The position numbers and the translations under genes are program-made. A DNA stretch of 64,000 bases from UBA6489 sp942490775. Lineage in GTDB: Bacteria > Patescibacteriota > Gracilibacteria > BD1-5 > UBA6164. Below are positions 34,279-45,597 of the stretch, piece by piece (position 1 is the first letter of the stretch; every line of letters begins with the position of its first letter). Below the pieces are notes generated by a model. That model saw only the letters and a program-made list of their open reading frames with translations. It was not told the origin of the DNA and ran no database searches. The stretch lies in contig CALNYL010000009.1 in assembly GCA_942490775.1 (NCBI GenBank), positions 372,001 through 436,000 of the forward strand, in the 5' to 3' direction.

Positions 34279-35142
34279 ATGAAATATATAAATGTTCTAA
34301 TACTAGTACTAGTTCTAATTATGACATCTTGTGGGAAAAAAGAAGAAACCACAACAGAAAATAATAACATAAAAAAAGACGAAAAAAGTGTATACTACAA
34401 AGACCAAAAAGTAAAAGATGCTAACCCAGAAAGCTTTGAAAACTTGAACAAATACTACGGAAAAGATAATGAAAATATCTATGCACTAGATACAACAGGA
34501 AATGAAATGGAAAAAATAGAAGTTGAAGACATAAAAACATTTGAAATTATAAAATGAACTTATGCCAAAGATAAAAACAACACCTACAGCCTACAAAAAA
34601 AAGTAAATCTTATAAAAGGATTAGAAGTATTAAATGACTTTTATGCAAAAGCTGAAAATAAAGCTTACTTTATGACAAAAGAAGTAACAGAAGCTGATAT
34701 TAGTAGCTTCACTCCATTAAACGAATACTATGCAAAAGATAAGAATAATATATATTTTGGTTCTGCAAAATTACCAAAAGCAATAGATAATAAAACCTTT
34801 ACTGCTATAAAAGGAGTTTATGCTAAAACTAATTGGTGAGTTTATCGTATTTGACAAAAAATAAAATGAATGGATCCAGCTTCTGTTGAAATCCTAGAAA
34901 AACAATGAGTACAAACTGTTTATTTAAAAGATAAAAATGGAATTTATAGAGACTCAGCAGAATATTGAAATCCAAGTAAGTTCAGTCTAGCTAAAATGGA
35001 AAAAGTAGACCCTAAAAGTTTTGAAATAATAGATAATAAATATTCAAAAGATAAAAGCAATTGTTATAAAGAAACAAAGATTGTAGAAATGTCAGAATGT
35101 GAGAAACTTTCTAAAGAAGAAAAAACAGACTCTTCTAAGTAA
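34279..35142 (+). CDS. DKNYY-repeat lipoprotein
   Basis: A 287-residue protein. The signal MKYINVLILVLVLIMTSC ends in a lipobox (MTSC). An ATG 48 bases upstream is in frame but would put extra residues before the signal, so the later start is preferred. The mature part is a chain of about seven YxKDKNNxYY-like units (TYAKDKNNTYS, YYAKDKNNIYF, YLKDKNGIYRD, KYSKDKSNCYK), the pattern of DKNYY domains. Function unknown; surface location expected. Confidence 0.82.
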
Positions 35143-35156
35143 AATAGTAAATCTTT

Positions 35157-35198
35157 CTCTAAAATTTCTCCTCTTGTCAGAAGAAGGAGACTACAATT
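35157..35198. repeat. intergenic palindrome
   Basis: CTCTAAAATTTCTCCTC-TTGTCAGAAG-AAGGAGACTACA is a weaker member of the same family as 2731-2777 and 30691-30733. Confidence 0.5.
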
Positions 35199-35229
35199 AG
35201 GTATGCAAATAAAAGTTTTGTAAAAGTAA

Positions 35230-35270
35230 AAAAAATAATTATAAGAAAAAATCTTATAATTATTTTTTTT
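35230..35270. terminator. bidirectional terminator between convergent genes
   Basis: A 16-base perfect stem AAAAATAATTATAAGA / TCTTATAATTATTTTT, with A and T runs on its flanks, lies between the DKNYY gene and the convergent radical SAM gene. It can serve both strands. Confidence 0.85.
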
Positions 35271-35277
35271 TTTATTA

Positions 35278-36225
35278 TTATTTTACCTTTATTCTCTTAA
35301 CTATTTCTCACCTCTCATATTTTCCCAACTTTTGAACTTTAACTTCTACATAGTTATAAAACTTGTCATACTCATAAACTCCTGCACAGATACTTTTTAA
35401 ATCACAACCACTACAATCCTCTAACTTATCATGCTCCCAATATCAAGCCTGTTGCCTAACCATTTCTCTAAAATCCAAAAAGTGTACAATCCTTTCCTCA
35501 TCTTTTACAATCTTTCTAGTCTCTGTAGAAGCAAATTCAAATCATCTCATAAAACAAAGAGGAAATCTCTCGACTCTAAAAGTTTTTCATTTGTTCTCTA
35601 AAAAAGACAAAGCCTTTACTAGAGACTTTCATGCAATATCAAAATCTGGAAGTGTTGAATTTGCTATTTGAGTTTTCCTCATCATCTCTGGATCTAGATT
35701 ATTCCAAACAAAATGATTTATTTGAGGAAAATTTTTTACTACAAACTTTACTGTTTTATCTAAATGATTTTGATTATACTTATTTATTACACAATTTAAC
35801 TGAACAGTAATTCAAAGTTTCAAAGCATTTTGTATAGCCTGTAATAATTTCTTATAACTTCATGGTGTAGCAGTCAAGAAATCATGAATTTTCTCAACAT
35901 ATGAATACAAAGAAAAATGAACTAAATTTAATCCAGAACCTTTTAGTTTTTTTATGTACTCAAAATTAGCACACAATGTTCCATTAGAAATTATCCTACA
36001 ATTCATTCATACACTATTTGAATAGCTTATCCAGTTCTCTAAATCAGCAGACAAAGTGGGTTCTCATCCTGTAAATATTATTCATGAATATTCTCTTCCC
36101 TTGAAATCATCAATAAGTTCTTTTCATCTTTCAAATGAAATGCTATCTCCCGTTGAAGGATTACTACAAAAGTGACATTTGTTATTACAAAACCTATTTA
36201 CTTGTATATATCAAATATTTGCCAT
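35278..36225 (-). CDS. radical SAM/SPASM protein
   Basis: A 315-residue protein. The motif CNNKCHFC is near residues 13-20, followed by IIFTGGEPTLSAD and ISNGTLC. The C-terminal DCSGCDLKSICAG is a CX2CX5C auxiliary cluster site of SPASM/twitch type. It is transcribed away from the pilus-like genes by 29 bases and could be the last gene of that minus-strand unit. The substrate is unknown; SPASM proteins often act on peptides. Confidence 0.87.
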
Positions 36226-36253
36226 AACACTAAAAATTAATCTTAATCGATTA

Positions 36254-36862
36254 TTACAAATTTCTCCAATCTGTAACTATAGTTCTAACCTCAGTTTCAT
36301 AATACCCTCCGTTATTCCATATAACCTTAGAGGTTACTGTATAAGCATCATCTAAGACTTCATCAATTTTGCCAGACGAATGACTTAATTTATCAATCTT
36401 TATATATTTATAAAAATAAGTATCTCTATTATTTCAACTACAATCATAAACATAACTATTATTAGAATCCAAGCAAAGTTTATAATCAAGCATTTTTGAA
36501 CTTAAATAATTTTTTCATTTTGAAAAATTGTTTATTTCTTCAACCTTTATAGGAAAAGCTTTTTCTTCTAAAAAATTATTTTCTATTTTATAATATTTTC
36601 CTATCTCAAATACTTTATTATAGTTATCACTATCAGGATTTATTTGATTAAATTTTTGAGTTTTCTCATAGTTAGAATCTCTTATATTTTTAAATAACTC
36701 TATTTGCTCCCTTGCTAAATTCATAGCAATAATTTCATCTTTATTATACTGATTTAGTCTCAATCCATAAAATACTAAAACAAGTATAATAACAAGAAAA
36801 AAAGAAAATAACGAAATTCAAAAAACAATCTGCACACTAGATAATCAAGGCTTAAATTTCAT
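36254..36862 (-). CDS. pseudopilin-like membrane-anchored protein
   Basis: A 202-residue protein with one N-terminal membrane helix (SSVQIVFGISLFSFFLVIIL) after a short start MKFKPG, resembling type IV pilin-like N-termini, though the canonical Glu at position +5 is absent. The rest is soluble, with a pair of Cys near residues 128 and 137. It lies 21 bases downstream of a PilC-like gene. Minor pilin is the best guess; function is not proven. Confidence 0.55.
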
Positions 36863-36883
36863 AAATAATATTTATTACATAAT

Positions 36884-37966
36884 TTACATAGAAGTTAAAT
36901 CTATAGTCCCCAGTATACTAGAAAAAACAGAAAAACCAAACCATAAAAATACAATTCACAAAACTATTATAACCGTAGTACCTATTTTATTTGAAAATTC
37001 TAATAAACTATCATCAACATCAAGAGAATATTGTTTTGACACTTTTTTACAAATTTTAGCCAGAAATTTCCCGTCATCTCAAGAAGAAAAAATCTCAACA
37101 AAATCAGCAGGAAAAAAATCATTATCCTCATCTACACTTTTAAAAATATCGGAAATAGATTCTCAATCTCACACCCCAGAAGAAACATCATAAAAAATCA
37201 ATTTATATAAAACATTATCAACCATTCATCAAAGTAATCCAAAAGATTTTTCTAATCATATTCATAAATCCAAACAATTTCATAAATCCACAACAGCAAA
37301 ATACAATATATATTTCCTATAAATATTTCATAAGAACGGTAAAGATAAAATTATACGAGCAATATTCCCTGATCAATTTTCAGTATTTTTATAGTAAAAG
37401 GCAAAAGCTATAAACAATAAGAGTATAGGAACAATAACGATAATCCATGATTGAAAAAAACTAGAAACAAAAATTAAAGAACTAGCAAGGATACCTTTTC
37501 ATTCAAAAGAAGATATTATACTGGGTATAATATAAATAAAAACTCCTATCAAAGAAAAAAATAAAGAAAACAATAAAATAAAAGGAAAACTTGTAACTTG
37601 CTTTATTTTCAAATCAAGCTTGGAGCCTTTATTAAACCTATCTGCCAATAAATCTAAAACAATAGATAATTTCTTTTTCTTTTCTCATGCCCCTATCATA
37701 GAGATTTCCATAGAACTAAAAACATCTGGTAACTTTTTTATAGCTATAAAAAAGCTATCACCAGACTTTATATATGTAATTAAATCATATAACTTATACC
37801 TCAAATGCTTATTATCTGTTTTTTCTTGCAAAACTAAAATAGCCTCTAATAAATCTAAACCAGAATCTATAAGAGAAGATAAGCCACCATAAAATTTTGC
37901 TTTATCCCTCAAAGATATCTCTTTTAAAATATAATTTCCTTTTCCTCTTGATTTATCTTGAAACAT
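36884..37966 (-). CDS. PilC/GspF-like inner-membrane protein
   Basis: A 360-residue protein with the T2SSF layout twice: a cytoplasmic helical domain (KAKFYGGLSSLIDSGLDLLEA), a membrane helix pair (SFPFILLFSLFFSLIGVFIYI, IIVIVPILLLFIAFAFYY), then a second domain and a last membrane helix (IIVLWIVFLWFGFSVF). The GLDLLEA motif is characteristic. PilC/GspF proteins form the inner-membrane platform of type IV pili and type II secretion. It is 3 bases after the PilO-like gene. No PilB/PilT ATPase is in this window. Confidence 0.85.
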
Positions 37967-37969
37967 AAT

Positions 37970-38530
37970 TTATTTATAGTAAATTTTTAAACTAATATTC
38001 ATATCAAAGCCCCTCTTCTCTAAACTCTCATTACCAAAATCAGGATAAGAAAAATTATCTAGAAAGAATATATAATCAGAATCTTTACTAACAATAAAGT
38101 TTAAGAAAGTCTTCATAGCATTTTTATTTCCAAAGTACATTCTAAGCCTTATTTCTCACTGAGAAAATCATAAATCACTTTTTCATAACTCATAGAAAGA
38201 TATTCATTTAACTTTTATCATATTTTCAGATGAACTATTTTTTTCTACAAAATTATAAAAATACTTCAGTAATTTTTCTCTATCAAAAGAGCTTGAAAGC
38301 TTTTTAATATAACTAGAAACATCTTTATCTTTTTCTATATTACTTTCCATCTCATTTAACTTTTTCAACTGTTTACTTTTTTTCTCAAGTTTGTCGCTAT
38401 ACTCTTCTCTTTCTCTAAGACTCTCTTGCAAAGATGAATAATAATAACTTGTAAAAGGAAGCAAAATTAAAAAAGATAATGCTGAAAAAATATACAAAAT
38501 AGACCTAACCTTGATTCTTTTTAGTTTCAT
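37970..38530 (-). CDS. PilO-like pilus assembly protein
   Basis: A 186-residue protein with one N-terminal membrane helix (ILYIFSALSFLILLPF), then a coiled coil rich in Lys and Glu (residues ~35-75) and a C-terminal ferredoxin-like domain. This layout and its place directly before the PilC-like gene match PilO. Sequence identity cues are weak, so the call rests mainly on topology and context. Confidence 0.55.
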
Positions 38531-38574
38531 AAAATATTTTTATTTATTAAATTTTTTTTCTCAAAACGAAAATT

Positions 38575-39135
38575 CTATAAACCTCACTTAAGTTCAAATA
38601 TAACATTAAACCTCACATCATCTCAGCTAATAAATTTATTTACATCTTTCATATTAAAAATAGCGGATTTATAAGATTTATACCAATCTATAAAATCATG
38701 AGCCTTAACATAATCCAGTTTTGTTTTATAAGCATCATTATACATTTTATCTTTTGTATCACTCTTGGAAATAACTCAAACAGATATTTTACCATCAGAA
38801 TAATTAAATCCCTCAAAATTTAAATTATTATCAGAAAGAATTGTTTCTATATGATCCATAAATCTTGAAACATCCGATTTTATTAAAAGCAAATCAAAAT
38901 AATCTCTATTATCATCATATTTTTTATATACCTTAATTTCTTCCTTACCTTCTAAACTAGAAATAGACTTTTCCACTAAATCTAACTTATTTTTTAAGGT
39001 TTTATTATCTTCCTCTGCCTTATTATTATAAGAATAAAGTACAACAGTAAAACACAACATAGCTAAAAATATTGAAAAAATGTAATAAAAAGCATTTCAC
39101 CAAATATTCTTATAACTCTTTTTATTTGTAGACAT
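38575..39135 (-). CDS. PilN/PilO-like membrane protein
   Basis: A 186-residue protein with the same topology as its downstream neighbour: a short cytoplasmic N-terminus, one membrane helix (YYIFSIFLAMLCFTVVLY), a coiled coil, then a soluble domain. In pilus operons PilN precedes PilO, which would fit here. A downstream in-frame ATG at 39060 would cut into the helix, so the ATG at 39135 was chosen. Confidence 0.5.
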
Positions 39136-39154
39136 AAAATATTTTATTTAATAA

Positions 39155-39700
39155 TTATAAATCAATACAATTATAGTTACTCAGACACCTATTTTTCTGT
39201 TCTCAATTAGGCAAAGAATAACAATAATCACAATTAGAACCATTTTCCCCACCCAGAATATTTACAACAAAAAGATATATTGACCAAGCCATCCATATAA
39301 TAATAATACCAACAATAACATAAATTATAATCTGCTTAGTTTTCTTTATCTTTTCATCATCTCAAGCCGAAGTAAGTATTACAAATCAAGCATATATCAT
39401 ATAAATAACTGCTATTATTGAAATGAACGATATTATATATATCATAACATCTTGTATATACTGGGAAGCCCCTTTATCTCTCACTACTCAATTAACTTGC
39501 CCATACATTTCTTCTATTCATTCCTCTATTCATAAACATTCTCAACCATTACAATATAAAGTTCTTTCTCCTCAACCGCCTTCAAATATAGAAGCTCCCG
39601 AGTCATAAATAGTATAATTAAAAGAAGCTGAAGTCCCTTCTATATGAAAACTAAAAAATAAAGATACAGAAGTTAATAAAAACAATACTAATTTTTTCAT
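39155..39700 (-). CDS. small secreted/membrane protein with two helices
   Basis: A 181-residue protein. The N-terminus MKKLVLFLLTSVSLFFSF looks like a signal peptide. Two membrane helices follow in the second half (MIYIISFISIIAVIYMIYAGFVILT and IIIYVIVGIIIIWMAWSIYL), an arrangement like VirB2/TrbC-type pilins. The tail is Cys-rich (CDYC, C, C). It is the first gene of the minus-strand pilus-like set. Function unknown. Confidence 0.6.
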
Positions 39701-39824
39701 AATAAATTATTCAAATTAAAAGTTTACTTTAATTAAATTATACATAAATTAGTAAAAATACAAAAATTTATTATCCTTTTATATAGCAATAACTTTTTGA
39801 CAAATTAATATATTACTGACTACT

Positions 39825-40874
39825 ATGAAAAAAAAGTATATTTTCAGTTACACTCTATTATTAATATATCTAATGTTAATAACATATATATCATGAATTA
39901 TATCAATTCTTGAAACTATAGTATATTTAATAATATATAATTTAATATCATATGGTATTTATATATTACGGAAAAAATATAGAAATAAAGAAAGCCTAAG
40001 AATAGAAGAATTTTCTAAAATATTTTTTCATAAACTCAGTTTATTACTAAGTGTTTTAATACTACTAATATGAAGCTTTGCATATTACCAAAACAATATA
40101 AAACCAGCAAAAATCCCCGTTTACACAATATCAAACTGAGACAAAATAATTATATTTCAATCCATGAGTCATATATGAAGTCAAAACTTCTATGACAAAG
40201 TTAAAAAAAATATAGAAAAGTATAAAAATCAATGATTTGTTCTGTTTTTTGAATGAGTCAAACCATGAAAACAAAAAAATGAAGAAAAATTCGATGAAGC
40301 ACTATGAATGAATTTTGACAAAGATTTATATAAAAACATTTCCAAGCTATATGGAATAGTACACCAAGAAAACCAAGACTTTTTCTCAATAGTAAATAGT
40401 CTGGACTTCAATGTCGATCTAAGTATAGATGAAATAATGGAAATATATGAAAATAAAATATTTTCCAAACAAAAGACAAAAAAACTAAAAAATAATCAAA
40501 TACCAAAAGAAGAAGAAAAAAAAGGGGAAAAATGAAAAATAATGGATGTAAATAAAGAAGTAATAAAAATCTTGGCAGAACTAAATCCTAAACAATTAAC
40601 AATATTAAGATATATAAATAAATCCATAATAAGCTTTATAGTAAAAAATGATAAAGTAGCAACTAGCCTAACAAAATTGCAAAACACAGACCTATTTGAT
40701 GTAATACTAGAAGATAGAAACATAAATCTAGTAAATGAAATAGAAAAAACAAAATACGACAAAATAATAATCACTTACTGACTTATGCACTTTAAGTGAG
40801 TACTAGAACTACTAAAAGAAAAAGACCCAAACTGGAAAATTATAGAAATTCAATATCTAGACCTAATGAAATAA
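39825..40874 (+). CDS. TraB/GumN (Tiki-like) family protein
   Basis: A 349-residue protein. The N-terminal ~90 residues hold three to four membrane helices. The rest fits the TraB/PrgY family: SHIGSQNFYDKVKKNIE with a GxxNFY-like start, VLFFEGV, and in the C-terminal part ILEDRNINLVNEI and IIITYGLMHFKGV, the counterparts of the ERN and GxxH motifs. Family members are thought to be metallo-proteases or enzymes of unknown activity. The FtsA-like gene follows after 36 bases. Confidence 0.68.
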
Positions 40875-40910
40875 AATACTATATTACATTATTTTTCTAA
40901 ATAAATAAAA

Positions 40911-42110
40911 ATGCCCTTTATAAGAAAAGATATACTATCAAAAATACTAGCTGTTGTAGATATATGAAGCTACAAAGTAAGAGTATGTGTATGTAGCTTC
41001 AAAAATAACAAAATAACACTACTATGATACTGAGAAAAAAGACAATGAATAAACTGTTTCACAAACGGAGAATGTGAGGATATGAAACTACTAACAGAAA
41101 ATATAAAAACGGCTATGGAGAAAGCCGAACTCAGTGCATGAAAAAAAGTGAGAAAAATAGTAATAAGCTTTCCCTTCTCAGAGCTGTATTTCTCATCAAA
41201 AAAAATAAACCTAAAAAGAAAAGATAGTATAGAACCAATAAATAAAAAAGAACTAGAAAAGATTCTAGAAGAATCAGAAGAAATAGCACTCAGAAGAACC
41301 ACACAAAACATAAAACAAATATCATGATTTAAAAAGGAAGAACTAAAACTAATAATATGAAATATAGTAAAAATGGACCTAGATAAAAACAAAGAAAAAG
41401 TGATAATATGAAAAGTATGAAAAAATATAAATATATCATTTTTAAATATATTCATACCAATAAGTAAATACAATCTTATAAACTACATCTGAAATGCAAT
41501 AAATAAAAAAATAATAAAAATAATTCCGACAGAATACTCTATAGCAAAAGTTTTTCCTCAAAATGATTTAGTAATAGTAAATATATGAGCAAACATAACT
41601 TATGTCACAATTAAAAAAGACAATGAAATAATAGGAGTATCAAAAATGTTAATATGAATAAATGACCTAGTAAAAATAATCTCTAAAAATGTAAAAGACA
41701 CAAAAATAAATATAATAAACAATCTAAACAATAATATTTACCTAAAAGAAAAAAAAGAATTTATAGAACTTTGGGGAAATATGCTCAGCATATGAATAAA
41801 AGAAATAGTAAAAAATAGAATATGCCCTTCAGATTTTGTTATCTTAGGATGATGAAAAAATAATTTCATAAAAGATTTCTTTGCTACATCTAATCCAATA
41901 TCTAAAAATGTGAAACTCATAAAAAACATAAAACTAATAAAGTTTAGAAATAAAAATATAAGAAATGAAATCGAAGATTGCGAAACAGTAACTAAGAAAG
42001 TAAGCTTAGACTCAGTATCACTACTTTTAGAAATAAATAATTTACTCAATCATGAAAAAACATATATAAGTGAACTTTTGAAAAAAACAATCACAAAATT
42101 AGGGTTTTAA
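40911..42110 (+). CDS. FtsA-like actin-fold ATPase
   Basis: A 399-residue protein. The phosphate-1 motif is AVVDIGSYKVRVCV near residues 13-26, and the phosphate-2 motif is IVNIGANITYVTI. The region between (VRKIVISFPFSEL then IEPINKKELEKIL) fits the SHS2-type insertion of FtsA. FtsA tethers FtsZ to the membrane in division. PilM has a related fold and a pilus-like set lies nearby, so PilM is the main alternative. FtsA is preferred for its length and the insertion. Confidence 0.65.
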
Positions 42111-42171
42111 AATCTTTGCAAAAATCTTAGAGGTATACAGAAAAATCAATTTAAAATATTAAGATAGTTTT

Positions 42172-43332
42172 ATGATATATGATGTAATTATTATCTGAGC
42201 ATGAGCTTCTGGATTGTTTTCAGGAATTTGTTTAGATAATAAGTTGAAAAAACTAATACTAGAAAAAACTTGAAAACCCTGAGCGAAAGTTTTATTATCA
42301 GGTTGAGAAAGAGCAAATGTGACTAATATTGATATAGATACTGATAACTCATATTTTTCACAAAATAAGAAATTTCTAAAAAGTATTTTTTCAAAATACA
42401 ATCAATGGGATTTTATATGATTTTGTAGTGAAAATTTTATAGAACTTGTAGAAGAGGATAACTGAAGAATGATTTTAAGTAGCTGAAATAGTACTGAAAT
42501 TCTTGATTTATTTCTAAGAAAAACTAGAGAAAATAATTGTGAAATTAGACTAAATAGTGAAGTTATTGAAATAAAACCTATATCAACAAATTCCGATTTT
42601 CCTTGTTTTGAAATAAAATTAATAAATGATAAAATATATAAAACTAAAAATGTAATAATTTCATCAGGTTGAAAAAGTTTTTTTCAAGTTTGAACATCAT
42701 GAGATGGTTATAATTTTGCAAAAAGTTTTTGAATAGATATAATTCCTACTTTCCCATGACTTTGTTGAATAACTATCAAAAAAGACTTAAGTTCTTTATC
42801 TTGAATAAGCTGTGAAACAAAAATTAGTTTGATTGATAAAACTTCTAAAAATAAAAAACCTAGAATTATTCACTCTGAAAAATGATCAATGTTATTCACA
42901 CATTTCTGACTTAGTGGACCTATTGTTTTTAATATAAGTGTTGCAATCTGAGAGTATTTATGAACTCTGGATAAAAACATAGATTTTGAAAAATATTTGA
43001 GAGATAATTTAGTGGTTGAAATAGAATTTGATTTAAATAACTTAGCAAAAAAGGTGATTAATTTCTTTGATTTAGATTCTTGAAATTCAGAAAAAATAAT
43101 TTTAGACTTACACTCCTTAAGGGGGTGGAAAGAAGCTAAAATTACAACTTGATGAATTAATTTAGATGAGCTAGATAATAATATGCAATCCAAAAAACAT
43201 AAATGATTATTTTTTACTTGAGAAATTGTTGATGTAACTTGAAAAACTTGAGGTTTTAATCTTCAATGGGCTTGGAGTAGTAGTTTTGTAGTTGGAAAAT
43301 TTCTAGATGAAAAAGCACATAATTTTTACTAA
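42172..43332 (+). CDS. HI0933/YhiN-family FAD-dependent oxidoreductase
   Basis: A 386-residue protein. The dinucleotide-binding motif GAGASGLFSGI is at residues 8-18. The family-typical segment GKPGAKVLLSGGERANVTN follows, and the C-terminus has GLFFTGEIVDVTGKTGGFNLQWAWSSS, which closes the FAD site. These are BaiN-like flavoproteins of uncertain substrate; bile-acid and redox roles have been suggested for relatives. Many glycines are TGA codons. Confidence 0.9.
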
Positions 43333-43396
43333 AGTTCAAATCTATAAATTTTAATTACATTATTTACTTAATTTTAAACAGGTCTATTAATAAAAT

Positions 43397-44293
43397 TTAG
43401 TGGTTCAAATACTCAGAAAAATAATCCATAATTTTATGAAGTTCTTTTTGTCATACTATCTCAGTATAAGTTTTTTCCTCTATTTTACTAATTATTTCCT
43501 GCTTATTTTTGCACTTAGTATAATCAATATCAGAAAGTTTCAAATCATAAATATTTCATAAAAATAATTTATCTTTAAAATCTTTTCAAGCAAATGTAGA
43601 AACAATATCTGAATAGTAAACCTTGCTATCAACATCAATAAAAACTGAATCATTCACAAGAGAGATTTTTTTTCAAGCATTTTCTTGAAATCAAACAAGT
43701 TTTAGTCTATTATCTTCTTTTGTTAAATCTAATATATTTTTCATAATTTTAGAAAAATTAAGCAAATCTTCTTTCTGCCAAACCTTTGTGTAATATACTG
43801 GTAAAATATTAAAGTTCTTAAATCATAGATTATATAATCTATTAAATATTTTTAAAGTATTTTGCTTTTTTCAGGGCTGAAAAATTACATTAAAATAAAG
43901 CTTTTCTTTTAAAGAATATTTTTCTATAAAATCTGACACCTTAGTATAATTAAAAATATTTTCTGTATCTACTGAAAAATAAATATTTTTAAAATATTTT
44001 TTAAAATAATCTCATATTTCATCATTTATGAGAGAGGTATTTGTTACTATTTCGTAGTTGTTTCAAATATTTTCGTATGTGATGTCTACTAGGTATTTGA
44101 CTTCATTAAAAGCTAATAGAGGTTCTCATCAAAAAAATTTTAGACTTTTTATCTCTTCTGTATTTTTGTCTATAAAACTTATTATATTGTCTAGGTTCTC
44201 TTTAGATATATTTTTATGGTCTTTCACTACATTACAGTAAGAACAATTATAATTGCAATTTGTAGTGATGTTTAATATTATGTTGTATTTCAT
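43397..44293 (-). CDS. radical SAM protein
   Basis: A 298-residue protein. The CX3CX2C motif CNYNCSYC is at residues 13-20, followed by KFFGGEPLLAF. No clear C-terminal SPASM cysteine set is seen; only one late Cys (YTKCKNKQ). It resembles the protein at 50798-51730 in its first 100 residues. The substrate is unknown. Confidence 0.83.
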
Positions 44294-44416
44294 TTTATTT
44301 TAAATTAATACCAATAGGCTTATTTAATATGTTTTAACAAAAAAAACTCTACAAAAGATTCTTCTTAAAATATTAACATAATATAGTTTTGTATGAAATA
44401 GTCTTGTGCCACAAAA

Positions 44417-45379
44417 CTATTTTATCTTTCTAAACTCTTCCTCACCATAATCATCCAAATACTCTTTCCGAATTCATTCACATTTATCATTATAAACACA
44501 TTTTTCACAAGTTTTCATTTTTCTTTTTAATTCACTGAACTTCTGCTCTTTCCAATTAAAATTATTATTTTTATTAATATTTGAAACCTCATCTATATAA
44601 TCAAAATCTTCTCATAAAAACTTTTCAATAATTTTTTTATAATTTATACTATCCACTTTATAAAAAATGCAAGGGGGAATAGAGTCAAAAGTTATTCTTA
44701 TATCATATTTTAATGAAATATAAATTAACTTTTTCAAAACTTCTAAAATATCTGAGTATTTTATAGATAAATCTTTTTTGTCTTTTTCTGTTTCTATGAA
44801 TCTGCTCCACAAGAAATTTATTCTTATATCATCTATTTTTTTTGCTTTATAAAAATACAAACAAGTCTCCACTATATTTTTATAATTTAAACCATTTAGT
44901 ACTATATTTATTGATAGCTTTGATTTTAGCAATCATTTTTTATATAAATCATTAAAATTATCTATTGCTTTTAGTTTTTTTTCAAATCATCACTTTATTT
45001 GTGTAAGATAATCTTCTGTTTCTTTTAAATGTGAATGCACAGACATATTTACTCTTGTTGCTCATGATTTTATTAATTTTTCTGCTTTTTTATAGTCAGA
45101 AAAAAGCATCCCATTTGTTACTATGTTTACTTTTTCAAATCAAGCTTTTCTTGATTCTGATACTATTTCATAGATATTTGGATGAATTGATATTTCCCCT
45201 CATATAAATCAAATAGACTTATATCATTTTTCAGAGTATTTAATTATTTCTTTTTTTATTTCTCTAAAATCTACTAGTCAGAAAGTTTCTCATACTTTAT
45301 CTATAGCATATTTAGAACTCATACAAAATCTGCATTTGTTGTTACAGGCTTTTCATATGTTTATTTCTATGTGTTTCAT
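44417..45379 (-). CDS. radical SAM protein, paralogue of the one beside the NifH-like gene
   Basis: A 320-residue protein. The start MKHIEINIGKACNNKCRFC is nearly identical to that of the 11948-13378 product, and similarity runs along the whole chain (GATRVNMSVHSHL, KLIYISLKYDIRITFDSIP, KKIIEKFLGEDFDYI). The C-terminal cluster site is TCEKCVYNDKCEG. It lacks the TPR-like extension of its paralogue. The 218-base gap upstream shows no gene. Confidence 0.85.
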
Positions 45380-45597
45380 GGGGAAAGGTTATTTTAAGGC
45401 TTTTGGCTTTTGACTTTTGTTCACAAGAATATTTTCTTTTATTTCATTATTAGTTAGGATTAAGGTGGTTTTAGGAAAAGTAGAAGGTTTGGCTTATTTA
45501 GTGATTTTCAGAAAATTTAGTTTTTTGTTTTGATTTATAACTTTGAAAATTAAAGTAATATATTTAAAAGCTTTCAACATCAACTCTAATTTCATTA

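Noticed and set aside
40970..41473. 167-codon minus-strand ORF opposite the FtsA-like gene
   Set aside because: The plus strand encodes a continuous actin-fold ATPase; the reverse reading is a Ser/Phe-rich shadow.
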